Source: Oscillospiraceae bacterium
GTDB lineage: Bacteria > Bacillota > Clostridia > Oscillospirales > Oscillospiraceae
Direction of reading: 5' to 3'
DNA: 29,596 nucleotides
NCBI GenBank assembly: GCA_020025715.1
Contig: JAHHRQ010000018.1
Coordinates: 1-29,596, forward strand
Shown: piece after piece, positions 23,031 through 29,596 of the stretch
How the letters are laid out: the number at the start of each line of letters is the position of its first letter
How positions within the stretch are numbered: the first letter of the stretch is position 1
Notes under the pieces: generated by a model
Database searches by the model: none
What the model was told of the DNA's origin: nothing
What the model saw: the letters and a program-made list of their open reading frames with translations, nothing else
Position numbers and translations under genes: made by a program

Positions 23031-24477
23031 GTTTTTTTACTCTGGGCGGGCACAGCTCATATGAATAAGCAATGACCGCACCGGCTATAAGAAACAGAAC
23101 TATGGATCTAAAATCCAGAAACGCAAACATTGACGTTTCAAGCATATTATAGATAAACAGCCCCGGCAGGAACAGCACCAGACTTTTTACTGCCATGTCT
23201 GCCTTTATGCTTTCGCTGAAAAACAGCTTTACAGCATGTATAAACAACAGCACAGTGAATGCGAGCACAATCAAAAGTCCGGGAATTCCCGCAAAATGCA
23301 GAACCTGAATGTAGGAATTGTGCATATGTCCCTGATCTCTCTGGAGATACGGTCTGGTTGTGGACATTATATTCTCGCTCATACAGCCCCGAAGAAGTCT
23401 CATGGGCTCATCTTTAAGGCTGTAAATTCCCATTTTATAAATAGGCAGTCTGCCGGAATCGTCAAAACCTCTGTTGTCCCTGAACACATCTTCTCTGCCG
23501 GCTTCATCACTCTGTACGCTTTCCGCACTGAGCATTACACGGCTTGCAAGAGTTTCAGGCACATATGCAGGTCTGGCCGCACTTTCATGTGTGTAGGCAT
23601 CGCCTACTCCGTTTTCCTCCGCATAATTTGACATAGCAATTCCCATTATATGCCGTGTGCCGGAAAAACTTATGTAGCTCAAAGGTCCCGCAATTACCAC
23701 TGCAAGCACCAGTGCCAGAATTTTATAGCCAGTCTTTTTGATTTTAAAGCATTTAAACAGCAGCAAAGCCACCAGCATGGCAATACATACGGAAAAGCCC
23801 ATCATATTGCTTCGGCTGGCAGTCATGGCAAGAGCGGCATATTCTGTGAGCGCAGCAAGAACAGCAGCCACTCTGAATACCGGATTTTTATGTCTGAAAA
23901 ACAGATATACCAGAAAGAAAATACCGGCAAACATCCAGTTTCCGCTGACATTGGAATTTGCTCCGAAAATTTCAAGCCGTTCACCTGCCATGCTGCACAG
24001 ATACCACTCTGTCAGGGGATTTACATAAAGTTTTCCTGTCAAAGCCGTATAAATTCCCATCACTGCTCCCGCGATGCAGAATACCGAGGTTATAATCGCA
24101 AAAACATCAAGAAGCTTCATTCTTCTGTCCTGCGGCAGAATCATACACGCCGTCACAAACATACAGGAAAGAGTGATGTTAAGAACCTCTTTACCGTCCT
24201 GAGCCAGAAACAGATCGCCGTTTAAAATTCTGCTGATAACAAGCCAGATACTGAAAGCTGCAAGCAGCTTTACTTCTTTTTTGCTGTTTTTTATTCCGAA
24301 GCATATATAGCATGTAATAAGGGAAACTCCCAGCATTACATACCAGAAGCCGTAAAACTGCTCCCACTGGTAGGTGGCAAGGCACGCGAAAGTCGATGCC
24401 GTAAAGATTATGAGTAAACCTAAGCTGTTAAATTTCAGCCACTTTTCCCGGCTGTGTTCCGCGGTTTCGGACATCAT
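23023..24477 (-). CDS. O-antigen ligase/polymerase-like membrane protein
   Basis: The ATG at 24477 is preferred over GTG at 24495 because AAAGGA lies about 9 bases upstream. The 484-residue product has about 11-12 membrane segments, with a large outside loop (about residues 290-385) ending in the Wzy_C/WaaL-type motif HMHNSYIQVLHFAGIPG. This family ligates or polymerises lipid-linked surface sugars; in a Gram-positive, teichuronic-acid or exopolysaccharide polymerase or a glycan ligase are possible. No other sugar genes are nearby. It follows the FAH gene by about 40 bases and may be co-transcribed with it. Confidence 0.8.
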   Translation of the reverse strand: MMSETAEHSREKWLKFNSLGLLIIFTASTFACLATYQWEQFYGFWYVMLGVSLITCYICFGIKNSKKEVKLLAAFSIWLVISRILNGDLFLAQDGKEVLNITLSCMFVTACMILPQDRRMKLLDVFAIITSVFCIAGAVMGIYTALTGKLYVNPLTEWYLCSMAGERLEIFGANSNVSGNWMFAGIFFLVYLFFRHKNPVFRVAAVLAALTEYAALAMTASRSNMMGFSVCIAMLVALLLFKCFKIKKTGYKILALVLAVVIAGPLSYISFSGTRHIMGIAMSNYAEENGVGDAYTHESAARPAYVPETLASRVMLSAESVQSDEAGREDVFRDNRGFDDSGRLPIYKMGIYSLKDEPMRLLRGCMSENIMSTTRPYLQRDQGHMHNSYIQVLHFAGIPGLLIVLAFTVLLFIHAVKLFFSESIKADMAVKSLVLFLPGLFIYNMLETSMFAFLDFRSIVLFLIAGAVIAYSYELCPPRVKKHK

Positions 24478-24515
24478 TTTATTTTTTCCTTTCACCGGTT
24501 TATTGTGAGAGCTTC

Positions 24516-25355
24516 TCAGCTCATGGTGTTTGTAAGAGTACCTATACCCTCAATCTCAACATCAACTTTATCTCCGCATTCAAGCCAGTGCTTACCCATG
24601 TTCTTAAGTTCAAGTGCAACACCGGTAGGAGTGCCGGTAAAGATAATATCACCGGGCTGGAGGCCTATGTAGCGGGATGCGTAGCTTACGATGCGGGCGC
24701 AGGAGAACAGCATGTCGGCGGTGTTGCCGTTCTGTCTCAGTTCGCCGTTAACATAGCTCTTTATAGCGCAGCCCTTATCAGGGTCAAGGCTGTCGGCGGT
24801 GACTATGCAGGGACCGCAGGGAGCAAAACCGGGCATGGTCTTGCCGATGAGCCACTGGCCGCTTCTGTTCTGGCTTTCACGGCAGCTCATATCATTGCCG
24901 CAGGTATAGCCGAAAATGCAGTTTTTAGCCTCTGCCTCGTTAACGCCCCATGCTTCTTTGCCTATTACAATAACAAGCTCTGCCTCATAGTCGTAGCTGC
25001 TCTCCCATACGGGCAGGTCAACAGCAGCGCCGCAGTTGGTAAGAGCGTTAGAGAATTTGGAGAAGAGTACGGGGTAATCGGGAACCTGCATATGTATTCC
25101 GTTTATATGTGACTTATAGTTAAGGCCGACGCAGATTATTTTTCCGCCTTCAGGCACAACATTTGCATAAACCGGGTTTTCAACAACCGGCAGATTCACA
25201 TCAGACTCTATTTTATAAAGAGCCTCTTTGTCAGCTCCGCTTATAACTTCCTGCATAGTAAGCGGGCAACCGGCAGCAGTGGCATCCACATGTCCTCTTT
25301 CAGTTATAAGGGCAAGATGTACGCCCTCGTCTGTTACGATATTGCAGATTTTCAT
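24516..25355 (-). CDS. Fumarylacetoacetate hydrolase (FAH) family protein
   Basis: The start at 25355 is supported by GGAGG 8 bases upstream. The 279-residue product has the FAH fold motifs: CVGLNYKSHI, SYDYEAELVIVIGKE (metal-binding glutamates), GYTCGNDMSCRESQ (Asp ligand), KTMPGFAPCGP and LQPGDIIFTGTPTGVAL. Members hydrolyse or decarboxylate beta-diketo acids such as acylpyruvates, or isomerise catechol-meta-cleavage products; oxaloacetate decarboxylase activity is also known. The substrate cannot be decided here and no degradation pathway is adjacent. Confidence 0.93.
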   Translation of the reverse strand: MKICNIVTDEGVHLALITERGHVDATAAGCPLTMQEVISGADKEALYKIESDVNLPVVENPVYANVVPEGGKIICVGLNYKSHINGIHMQVPDYPVLFSKFSNALTNCGAAVDLPVWESSYDYEAELVIVIGKEAWGVNEAEAKNCIFGYTCGNDMSCRESQNRSGQWLIGKTMPGFAPCGPCIVTADSLDPDKGCAIKSYVNGELRQNGNTADMLFSCARIVSYASRYIGLQPGDIIFTGTPTGVALELKNMGKHWLECGDKVDVEIEGIGTLTNTMS

Positions 25356-25389
25356 TTTTTTATCCTCCGTGAATTGTACATTAAGTTTG

Positions 25390-25418
25390 ATTATATACCC
25401 GATAATATTAAAAAGCAA
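25390..25418 (-). promoter_or_regulatory. Promoter of the FAH gene
   Basis: Minus strand TTGCTT (25418-25413), 17 bases, TATAAT (25395-25390). The expected start near 25383 gives a short leader holding GGAGG. Confidence 0.65.
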
Positions 25419-25493
25419 CCAATCTTTTTACACATTTGCCGAATTTTGTAATATTTTTCAACAAATACTTACAATAAGCAAATTATTTATTGT

Positions 25494-26096
25494 TTATTTC
25501 GACAGCTTCTCCATCAGTTCTCCCCATTTTTCCACAAGCTTGAAGCGAAGCTCATAGCCTTCGGAATCGCTCACTATGGCGTAGTCCTCTTTTGCCATAA
25601 CACTTTCGACTCTCTGTGCCTGTGCCGCCTCAAGGCAGAGGGGCGGAAAAACTATGCACCACCAGTTGTGGCCCTCACCTTCTCCCAGAACAATTCTTAG
25701 AGACTGGTAATTTCCCGCCGGGAGACTGAAGCCCTCATAGCTTTTTGTGGGATAATGCTCGCAGCCAAGGCTCACCTTTACCGCCCTGCCCTCCGAGGCT
25801 TTGGATGCGGCACCTGCAATGCCGTTTAAATGGTCGCTGATGATTTTCTTTGCCTCCCCGGAGTTTTCCGCATCCTTAAGAACGGGAGTTAAATATTCAA
25901 GCACCGCATCCCGCACTCTCAGTTTAATCTCCTGCTCATGCTTATCATCAGATACAGCTATAACATGGAGCCGCACAAGGTCGGAGCTGATTGCATTTTG
26001 TCTCGCCTGTGCCCATGTGCCGGCGCAGAGCGCAATGCAGAGAGCTATAAGAGCTGCACTTTCCCAGATTTTAAGTTTGTTTTCATTATTTTTCAT
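25494..26096 (-). CDS. spoIIR: Stage II sporulation protein R
   Basis: The 200-residue product has an N-terminal signal/anchor (about 11-30) and the SpoIIR signature LPAGNYQSLRIVLGEGEGHNWWCIVFPPLC. In Bacillus it is made in the forespore under sigma F, is exported, and activates the protease SpoIIGA that processes pro-sigma E in the mother cell. It shows that the organism is, or descends from, an endospore former. The only RBS candidate, GAGGCGG (26111-26105), 8 bases before ATG, lies in the 3' arm of a terminator-like hairpin, and a sigma-F-like promoter overlaps that hairpin. Confidence 0.95.
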   Translation of the reverse strand: MKNNENKLKIWESAALIALCIALCAGTWAQARQNAISSDLVRLHVIAVSDDKHEQEIKLRVRDAVLEYLTPVLKDAENSGEAKKIISDHLNGIAGAASKASEGRAVKVSLGCEHYPTKSYEGFSLPAGNYQSLRIVLGEGEGHNWWCIVFPPLCLEAAQAQRVESVMAKEDYAIVSDSEGYELRFKLVEKWGELMEKLSK

Positions 26097-26139
26097 AGAA
26101 AAAACCGCCTCACTATGTAGTCACTCATAGTGTAGACGG
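26097..26139 (-). terminator. Terminator-like hairpin after ispE that sequesters the spoIIR RBS
   Basis: On the minus strand the arm 26139-26126 (starting CCGTCT) pairs with 26117-26105 (CATAGTGAGGCGG), with one bulged A and one G-T pair, loop 26125-26118, followed by TTTTTT. It ends read-through from ispE. Its 3' arm contains the spoIIR RBS and the T-run reaches almost to the spoIIR ATG. Confidence 0.75.
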
Positions 26140-26157
26140 CTTTTGGTTTATTTAAAC
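26128..26157 (-). promoter_or_regulatory. spoIIR: Candidate sigma-F promoter for spoIIR
   Basis: Minus strand GTTTA (26157-26153), 15 bases, GTCTACACTA (26137-26128). Compared with the Bacillus sigma F pattern (GYWTA, about 15 bases, GGNNANANT), only the second G of the -10 differs. The expected start (about 26122) falls in the loop of the hairpin. Confidence 0.5.
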
Positions 26158-26160
26158 ATT

Positions 26161-27033
26161 TTACAGAAGCTTTTTTACCGGCTTTGCAACATAGCAGAAG
26201 CGGTACTCCTGCTTTAAGCTCTCCATAGCAAGATTTGCTTTCTTTTCATCGTCAAATATTCCGAAAACGGCGGAACCTGTGCCGGTCATTATGCTGCCCA
26301 GAGTTCCGAAATCCATAAGGCGGTTTTTAATATCCGTAACCGTGCGCATACGTCTGTCATCAACGTCCTCAAATACATTGTACATTCTGCGGCAGATCTC
26401 CCGCAGATTTCCCTCATTAAGGGCGTTAAGTATACCCGCTGTGTCGGGGTGGCGGCGCAGAGGTGATGCGTCAATCTTCTTGAACAGCTCCGGCGTGGAT
26501 ATGGAAAAGTCCGGCTTGCAGACTACAAAAAAGCAGTCGGGAAAAGCGGGAAGCTCGGTGAGGATTTCGCCTCTTCCCTCTGCAAGGGCTGTGCCGCCTT
26601 TAACGCAGAAAGCGGTGTCGGAACCTACATCCTCTGCAAGCTTCTGAAGCTCATCGGCAGAAAGTCTGTCATCAAAAAGCTTATTCATGCCCCGGATAAC
26701 AGCGGCCGCGTCTGAGGAGCCGCCGCCCATGCCCGCTCCCACGGGAATATCTTTTTTCATGTCTATTCTAAGGCCGGGAACAGTCTCTCCGATTTCGTCA
26801 AGGTAGCGCATTGCCGCTCTCACCGCAAGGTTTCTTTCATCTCCGGGGATAAAGCGGAGATTGCTGTAAGCGCGTATTATTCCGCTGTCGTTGAGGCTTA
26901 TTTTAATATCGTCACAGATAGATACAGTCTGCATAACCATAACCATATCGTGATAACCGTCGTCTCTCCGGCCGGTAATATCCAGTGAGATATTTATTTT
27001 CGCGTATGCCTTTTCTGTTATAATATCTTTCAT
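26161..27033 (-). CDS. ispE: IspE, 4-diphosphocytidyl-2-C-methyl-D-erythritol kinase
   Basis: The 290-residue GHMP kinase has the family's AYAKINISLDITGRRDDGYH near the N-terminus and the ATP-binding loop PVGAGMGGGSSDAAA at about residues 95-110. It phosphorylates CDP-ME in the non-mevalonate (MEP) isoprenoid pathway in the cytoplasm. Length is normal. The RBS is weak (AGAGAG). spoIIR follows on the same strand after a terminator-like hairpin. Confidence 0.97.
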   Translation of the reverse strand: MKDIITEKAYAKINISLDITGRRDDGYHDMVMVMQTVSICDDIKISLNDSGIIRAYSNLRFIPGDERNLAVRAAMRYLDEIGETVPGLRIDMKKDIPVGAGMGGGSSDAAAVIRGMNKLFDDRLSADELQKLAEDVGSDTAFCVKGGTALAEGRGEILTELPAFPDCFFVVCKPDFSISTPELFKKIDASPLRRHPDTAGILNALNEGNLREICRRMYNVFEDVDDRRMRTVTDIKNRLMDFGTLGSIMTGTGSAVFGIFDDEKKANLAMESLKQEYRFCYVAKPVKKLL

Positions 27034-27104
27034 ATTATATCTCTCTTAGTAAATTTAAGAATTTTCAGGCGAACAAATTGCCGTCTGTTACGTCTGATTA
27101 AGTA

Positions 27105-27133
27105 ATATTATCATATACTTTAAGATATAACAA
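27105..27133 (-). promoter_or_regulatory. Possible promoter of ispE
   Basis: Minus strand TTGTTA (27133-27128), 17 bases, TAATAT (27110-27105): 4 of 6 in each hexamer, in a very AT-rich stretch, so weak evidence. Confidence 0.3.
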
Positions 27134-27207
27134 CACCTGACCGGCTCTTTTTACTGCTTAGGGAATTGTCCGATTTTCAAAAAAACTGCACTTATGCTTT
27201 TATAATG

Positions 27208-27236
27208 TTGACTATTCGGCCTTTAAGTGCTATAAA
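27208..27236 (+). promoter_or_regulatory. Promoter of the Big_3 surface protein gene
   Basis: TTGACT (27208-27213), 17 bases, TATAAA (27231-27236): 5 of 6 in each hexamer. The start near 27243 leaves a leader of about 26 bases containing AAAGGA. Confidence 0.7.
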
Positions 27237-27268
27237 CTCTATTAAGTGTCTTGAAAGGATCTTAAAAA

Positions 27269-28867
27269 ATGAAGAAAAAATTTGTATCGGCGCTTATGGC
27301 GCTGCTTCTTGTATTTTCACTTGCACCGGCTGCATTTGCAGATACTATTTATTCCGCTCCCGGCGCTATTGAAGCCGGACGCAGCATAGATCATCTGGCT
27401 GCCACATTAAGTTCCGGAGCAAGTGTGTCCGCAATCGACCTGCCTCCCGGAATAGTTCTTGAAACCGAGGAAACCGACAGCGGACTCAACGTATATCTCA
27501 GAGGCGTCTCCCTTGCAGCAGGAAATTATAACTGCTTTATCAGCATAGACAATTCCGAAAACCAGATTAACTACCCCCTGACCATAGTTCCCGCAACCCC
27601 CGCAGTTAATATAAGCAGTTCTCAGACCTGCTTTGTAGGCGGTGAAGCCCAGCTTTCCGTCAGCACCTCCGTAAACGACGGCGGAACTCTCAGCTACCAG
27701 TGGTATTATTCAGAAAACAGTTCCAATTCCGGCGGCGCAATGATACTTAATGCCGTAGACAGCACTTATTATCCTGACACTTCAACTCCCGGCACTACAT
27801 ATTATTATTGTGAAGTAACAAACACCAATAACGGCATGACATCCACTGTTGCAAGTGCTGTAAGCTCCGTAACCGTTAAGGAAGCCGCAGTAACCTCCAT
27901 TTCCATTGCCTCTCTGCCTGATAAAACCGATTATAAAAAGGGTGAAACCTTAGATTCCACAGGACTTCAGATAAGTCTTAACTACTCCGACGGCACAAGC
28001 GAAATAATAAGCTCCGGCTTCGGCATCTCCCCCATTGCACTTGAGAAAGCCGGAACCCAGACCATAATCATTTCCTATCAGGATAAAACCTGCTCCTTCT
28101 CCGTAAATGTTGAAGAAATCGAAGAGGTTATAGAGGGTATCGGAGTTCTGACTCCCCCTTCAAAAATTGAGTACAAGCCCGGCGAAAATTTTGACAGCAC
28201 CGGTCTTTCAATCAGAGTATATACAAATCTGGGGCAGCGTGATGTGCACGACGGCTTTGAAGTAAGCCCCACCAGCTTTGAAAAAGCAGGCGACCACACC
28301 GTTACCATAAGCTACGGCGGAAAAACCTGCACTCTTACCGTTAAAGTCAGAGCGGATGAAAAGCCTGTCAGCCTTTCCGTTCTTGCAAAACCCAAGAAAT
28401 TAACCTATAACATAGGCGAAGAGCTTGACACAACAGGTCTTACCCTGAGACTTACCCTCAACACCAACAAGACCGAAAAGATTACCGAAGGCTTCACCTG
28501 CACACCTACCAAATTTGAAAAGGCAGGCCCTCAGGAGATAACCGTTACCTACGGCGATTTAAGCTGCAAATTCAGCGTAAACGTTAAGGATAAGAAGGCA
28601 CCGGCAACCCCCTCCCCCTCTCCTTCCGTTAAGCCAGATGAAACCGTGAAGCCTCAGACCTCTCCCGAGGTAAAACCCGAGACTGACACTCATAACGACA
28701 CCCACAACTCCGGCCCCAATCATACCGCACTTATTATAATTATGGTAATTGCCATAGTTGCCCTTATCGGCCTCGGCGTGTATGCCTACATAATGAGCCG
28801 CAATGACGGTGACGATTTTGTGGAAAGAATCAAAGAATTTATAGACCGTTTCAGGTCAGATAAGTAA
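27269..28867 (+). CDS. Membrane-anchored surface protein with three Big_3 (bacterial Ig-like) domains
   Basis: The 532-residue product has a Sec signal peptide (cleavage after AFA at about residue 24), an N-terminal beta-rich region (25-105), an Ig-like segment with SYQWYYSENS and YYYCEVTNTNNG (about 110-200), then three Big_3 repeats (about 207-282, 288-360, 370-443), each with a Y.(K/P/I)GE..D(S/T)TGL block and an EKAG...I.YG closing block. A Pro/Thr/Lys linker (about 447-485) leads to a membrane helix (about 488-510) and a charged cytoplasmic tail. There is no LPXTG motif, so anchoring is by the helix. The role is unknown; such domains commonly serve adhesion or as stalks. AAAGGA lies 9 bases before ATG. 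Confidence 0.88.
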   Translation: MKKKFVSALMALLLVFSLAPAAFADTIYSAPGAIEAGRSIDHLAATLSSGASVSAIDLPPGIVLETEETDSGLNVYLRGVSLAAGNYNCFISIDNSENQINYPLTIVPATPAVNISSSQTCFVGGEAQLSVSTSVNDGGTLSYQWYYSENSSNSGGAMILNAVDSTYYPDTSTPGTTYYYCEVTNTNNGMTSTVASAVSSVTVKEAAVTSISIASLPDKTDYKKGETLDSTGLQISLNYSDGTSEIISSGFGISPIALEKAGTQTIIISYQDKTCSFSVNVEEIEEVIEGIGVLTPPSKIEYKPGENFDSTGLSIRVYTNLGQRDVHDGFEVSPTSFEKAGDHTVTISYGGKTCTLTVKVRADEKPVSLSVLAKPKKLTYNIGEELDTTGLTLRLTLNTNKTEKITEGFTCTPTKFEKAGPQEITVTYGDLSCKFSVNVKDKKAPATPSPSPSVKPDETVKPQTSPEVKPETDTHNDTHNSGPNHTALIIIMVIAIVALIGLGVYAYIMSRNDGDDFVERIKEFIDRFRSDK

Positions 28868-28875
28868 AAAAACGC

Positions 28876-28935
28876 TCTCGGCAGAGTGAATTCTCCCAAT
28901 TTTAGAGAATTTCATCCTCTGCCGAGAAATTTTTT
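28876..28935 (+). terminator. Terminator of the Big_3 surface protein gene
   Basis: TCTCGGCAGAG (28876-28886) pairs with CTCTGCCGAGA (28917-28927), with an inner GAATTCTC/GAGAATTTC pairing, followed by a T-run (28930-28935). Confidence 0.85.
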
Positions 28936-28955
28936 AAGAAATTTTGCAAAAACTG

Positions 28956-28985
28956 TTGACAGATACTATAAAAGTATGTTATTAT
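28956..28985 (+). promoter_or_regulatory. Promoter of the tRNA cluster
   Basis: TTGACA (28956-28961), 18 bases, TATTAT (28980-28985), about 30 bases upstream of the first tRNA. Perfect -35, 5 of 6 -10. Confidence 0.7.
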
Positions 28986-29013
28986 CTCAGGGCTGAATAA
29001 AGGGAACGGCCGT

Positions 29014-29087
29014 GCGGGTGTAGTTCAATGGTAGAACACCAGCCTTCCAAGCTGGATACGTGGGTTCGATTCCCATCACCCGCTCCA
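29014..29087 (+). tRNA. tRNA-Gly (anticodon TCC)
   Basis: Acceptor GCGGGTG/CACCCGC, anticodon stem CCAGC/GCTGG with loop CTTCCAA, T-arm GGTTCGATTCC and encoded CCA at 29085-29087. Confidence 0.97.
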
Positions 29088-29110
29088 TTTCTTAGGGTGA
29101 CGAAAAATAT

Positions 29111-29187
29111 GCGCCAATAGCTCAGCAGGATAGAGCAACTGCCTTCTAAGCAGTAGGTCGGGGGTTCGAATCCCTCTTGGCGTGCCA
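29111..29187 (+). tRNA. tRNA-Arg (anticodon TCT)
   Basis: Acceptor GCGCCAA/TTGGCGT (first pair G-U), anticodon stem ACTGC/GCAGT with loop CTTCTAA, T-arm GGTTCGAATCC, encoded CCA at 29185-29187. Confidence 0.96.
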
Positions 29188-29201
29188 ATTTAATATTTTA
29201 T

Positions 29202-29278
29202 GGTGGGATTAGCTCAGTTGGTAGAGCACCGGATTGTGGTTCCGGGTGTCGTGGGTTCGAACCCCATATCCCACCCCA
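29202..29278 (+). tRNA. tRNA-His (anticodon GTG)
   Basis: Acceptor GTGGGAT/ATCCCAC with the His-specific extra G at 29202 facing discriminator C at 29275, anticodon stem CCGGA/TCCGG with loop TTGTGGT, encoded CCA at 29276-29278. Confidence 0.97.
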
Positions 29279-29292
29279 TATAAATGCTCCGA

Positions 29293-29315
29293 GGCCGGCT
29301 TGAGCCGGCCTTTTT
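29293..29315 (+). terminator. Terminator inside the tRNA cluster
   Basis: GGCCGGC (29293-29299), loop TTGA, GCCGGCC (29304-29310), then TTTTT. It separates Gly-Arg-His from Gln-Lys. Confidence 0.8.
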
Positions 29316-29339
29316 AACTTACCACCAGCACCGCAATAT

Positions 29340-29413
29340 TGGGATGTAGTGTAATGGTAACACACCGGACTTTGACTCCGATATAGTGGGTTCGAGTCCC
29401 GCCATCCCAGCCA
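29340..29413 (+). tRNA. tRNA-Gln (anticodon TTG)
   Basis: Acceptor TGGGATG/CATCCCA starting with the Gln-typical U1, anticodon loop CTTTGAC between CGGA and TCCG, encoded CCA at 29411-29413. Confidence 0.96.
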
Positions 29414-29478
29414 GTTTAAACCTTCTTTTCCCTGAAAGTTAGGTACCAAACTGATGAGAAAAGAAGTTTATATAGATG

Positions 29479-29553
29479 CCCCAGTAGCTCAGTAGGCAGA
29501 GCACCTGCCTTTTAAGCAGGGTGTCCGGGGTTCGAATCCCCGCTGGAGCACCA
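29479..29553 (+). tRNA. tRNA-Lys (anticodon TTT)
   Basis: Anticodon stem CCTGC/GCAGG with loop CTTTTAA, T-arm GGTTCGAATCC, encoded CCA at 29551-29553. The acceptor stem GCCCCAG/CTGGAGC has one mismatch, C at position 3 against A at position 70. Confidence 0.95.
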
Positions 29554-29555
29554 GG

Positions 29556-29590
29556 AAAAGCTTGCAATCAAAGATTGCAAGCTTTTTTCT
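29556..29590 (+). terminator. Terminator of the tRNA cluster
   Basis: AAAAGCTTGCAATC (29556-29569), loop AAA, GATTGCAAGCTTTT (29573-29586), a perfect 14-bp stem running into a T-run (29583-29588). Confidence 0.85.
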
Positions 29591-29596
29591 TTTTAT

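Noticed and set aside
23650..24225. 191-residue plus-strand ORF rich in His, Lys and Ser
   Set aside because: It is opposite the O-antigen-ligase-like membrane protein; a codon shadow.
28982..29188. Minus-strand ORF with GFEPPTYCLEGSCS and GNRTHVSSLEGW
   Set aside because: It is the antisense reading of tRNA-Gly and tRNA-Arg, a well-known false protein in databases.
29198..29449. Minus-strand ORF with WRDSNPLYRSQSPV and WGSNPRHPEPQSGAL
   Set aside because: It is antisense to tRNA-His and tRNA-Gln; same artefact.
1..29596. CRISPR arrays, insertion sequences, integrase genes and phage genes
   Set aside because: No regularly spaced repeats, transposase motifs or long flanking repeats were seen; the tRNA cluster at the right end has no integrase nearby in the window.

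Overview
The window looks like a chromosomal piece of an anaerobic, endospore-forming Firmicute (Clostridia, probably the Oscillospirales/Ruminococcaceae area; the family-level placement is inference). The grounds are a spoIIR gene, strong AGGAGG-type ribosome binding sites, AT-rich intergenic regions with TTGACA/TATAAT-type promoters, many intrinsic terminators, CCA-encoding tRNA genes and an energy-converting [NiFe] hydrogenase. No insertion sequence, phage gene, CRISPR array or integrase was seen.

Layout. 1-143: 5' end of a lipoprotein gene (minus strand, cut by the window edge), with a consensus promoter. 144-763: non-coding, with three hairpins. 764-1303: HD-domain nucleotidase-like gene with a TGA between its good RBS/start and the usable ORF. 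1572-4230: two tandem CNNM/CorC-type CBS-domain membrane proteins, a possible 35-residue ORF, then a terminator. 4418-17519: one very long minus-strand operon, hypF-hypC-hypD-hypE, NuoC-like subunit, [NiFe] large subunit, hypA, then an Mrp antiporter-type membrane module (MrpE, F, G, MbhD, MbhE, MrpB, MrpC, MrpD-like), NuoH-like, NuoB-like small subunit and a polyferredoxin. 17848-20516: sodium:neurotransmitter-type symporter diverging from a LysR regulator. 20571-22984: PepSY protein diverging from an OmpR-type response regulator and its histidine kinase. 23023-25355: O-antigen-ligase-like membrane protein and a fumarylacetoacetate hydrolase family protein. 25494-27033: spoIIR and ispE. 27269-28867: surface protein with three Big_3 (Ig-like) repeats. 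29014-29553: five tRNA genes (Gly, Arg, His, Gln, Lys).

How it works together. The central operon encodes a group 4 membrane-bound hydrogenase of the Mbh type. Reduced ferredoxin would feed electrons through the polyferredoxin and small subunit to the NiFe site, reducing protons to H2, and the Mrp-like membrane arm would turn that energy into a Na+/H+ gradient. The same transcription unit carries most of the cofactor maturation genes (hypA, C, D, E, F), but hypB and a maturation endopeptidase are not in the window. The large subunit ends right after its last CxxC motif, so no endopeptidase is needed.

Most interesting points: (1) the last hydrogenase subunit is a fusion of an MbhN-like dicluster protein to a second dicluster ferredoxin through a flexible Ala/Lys/Glu linker; (2) the MrpD-like subunit has a C-terminal extension that could stand in for the missing MbhI; (3) the ispE-spoIIR junction is a compact element in which a terminator hairpin hides the spoIIR RBS while a sigma-F-like promoter is placed to start transcription inside the hairpin loop, freeing that RBS; (4) direct repeats sit at the -35 position of the PepSY promoter next to the response regulator gene; (5) the HD gene has a start-proximal TGA.
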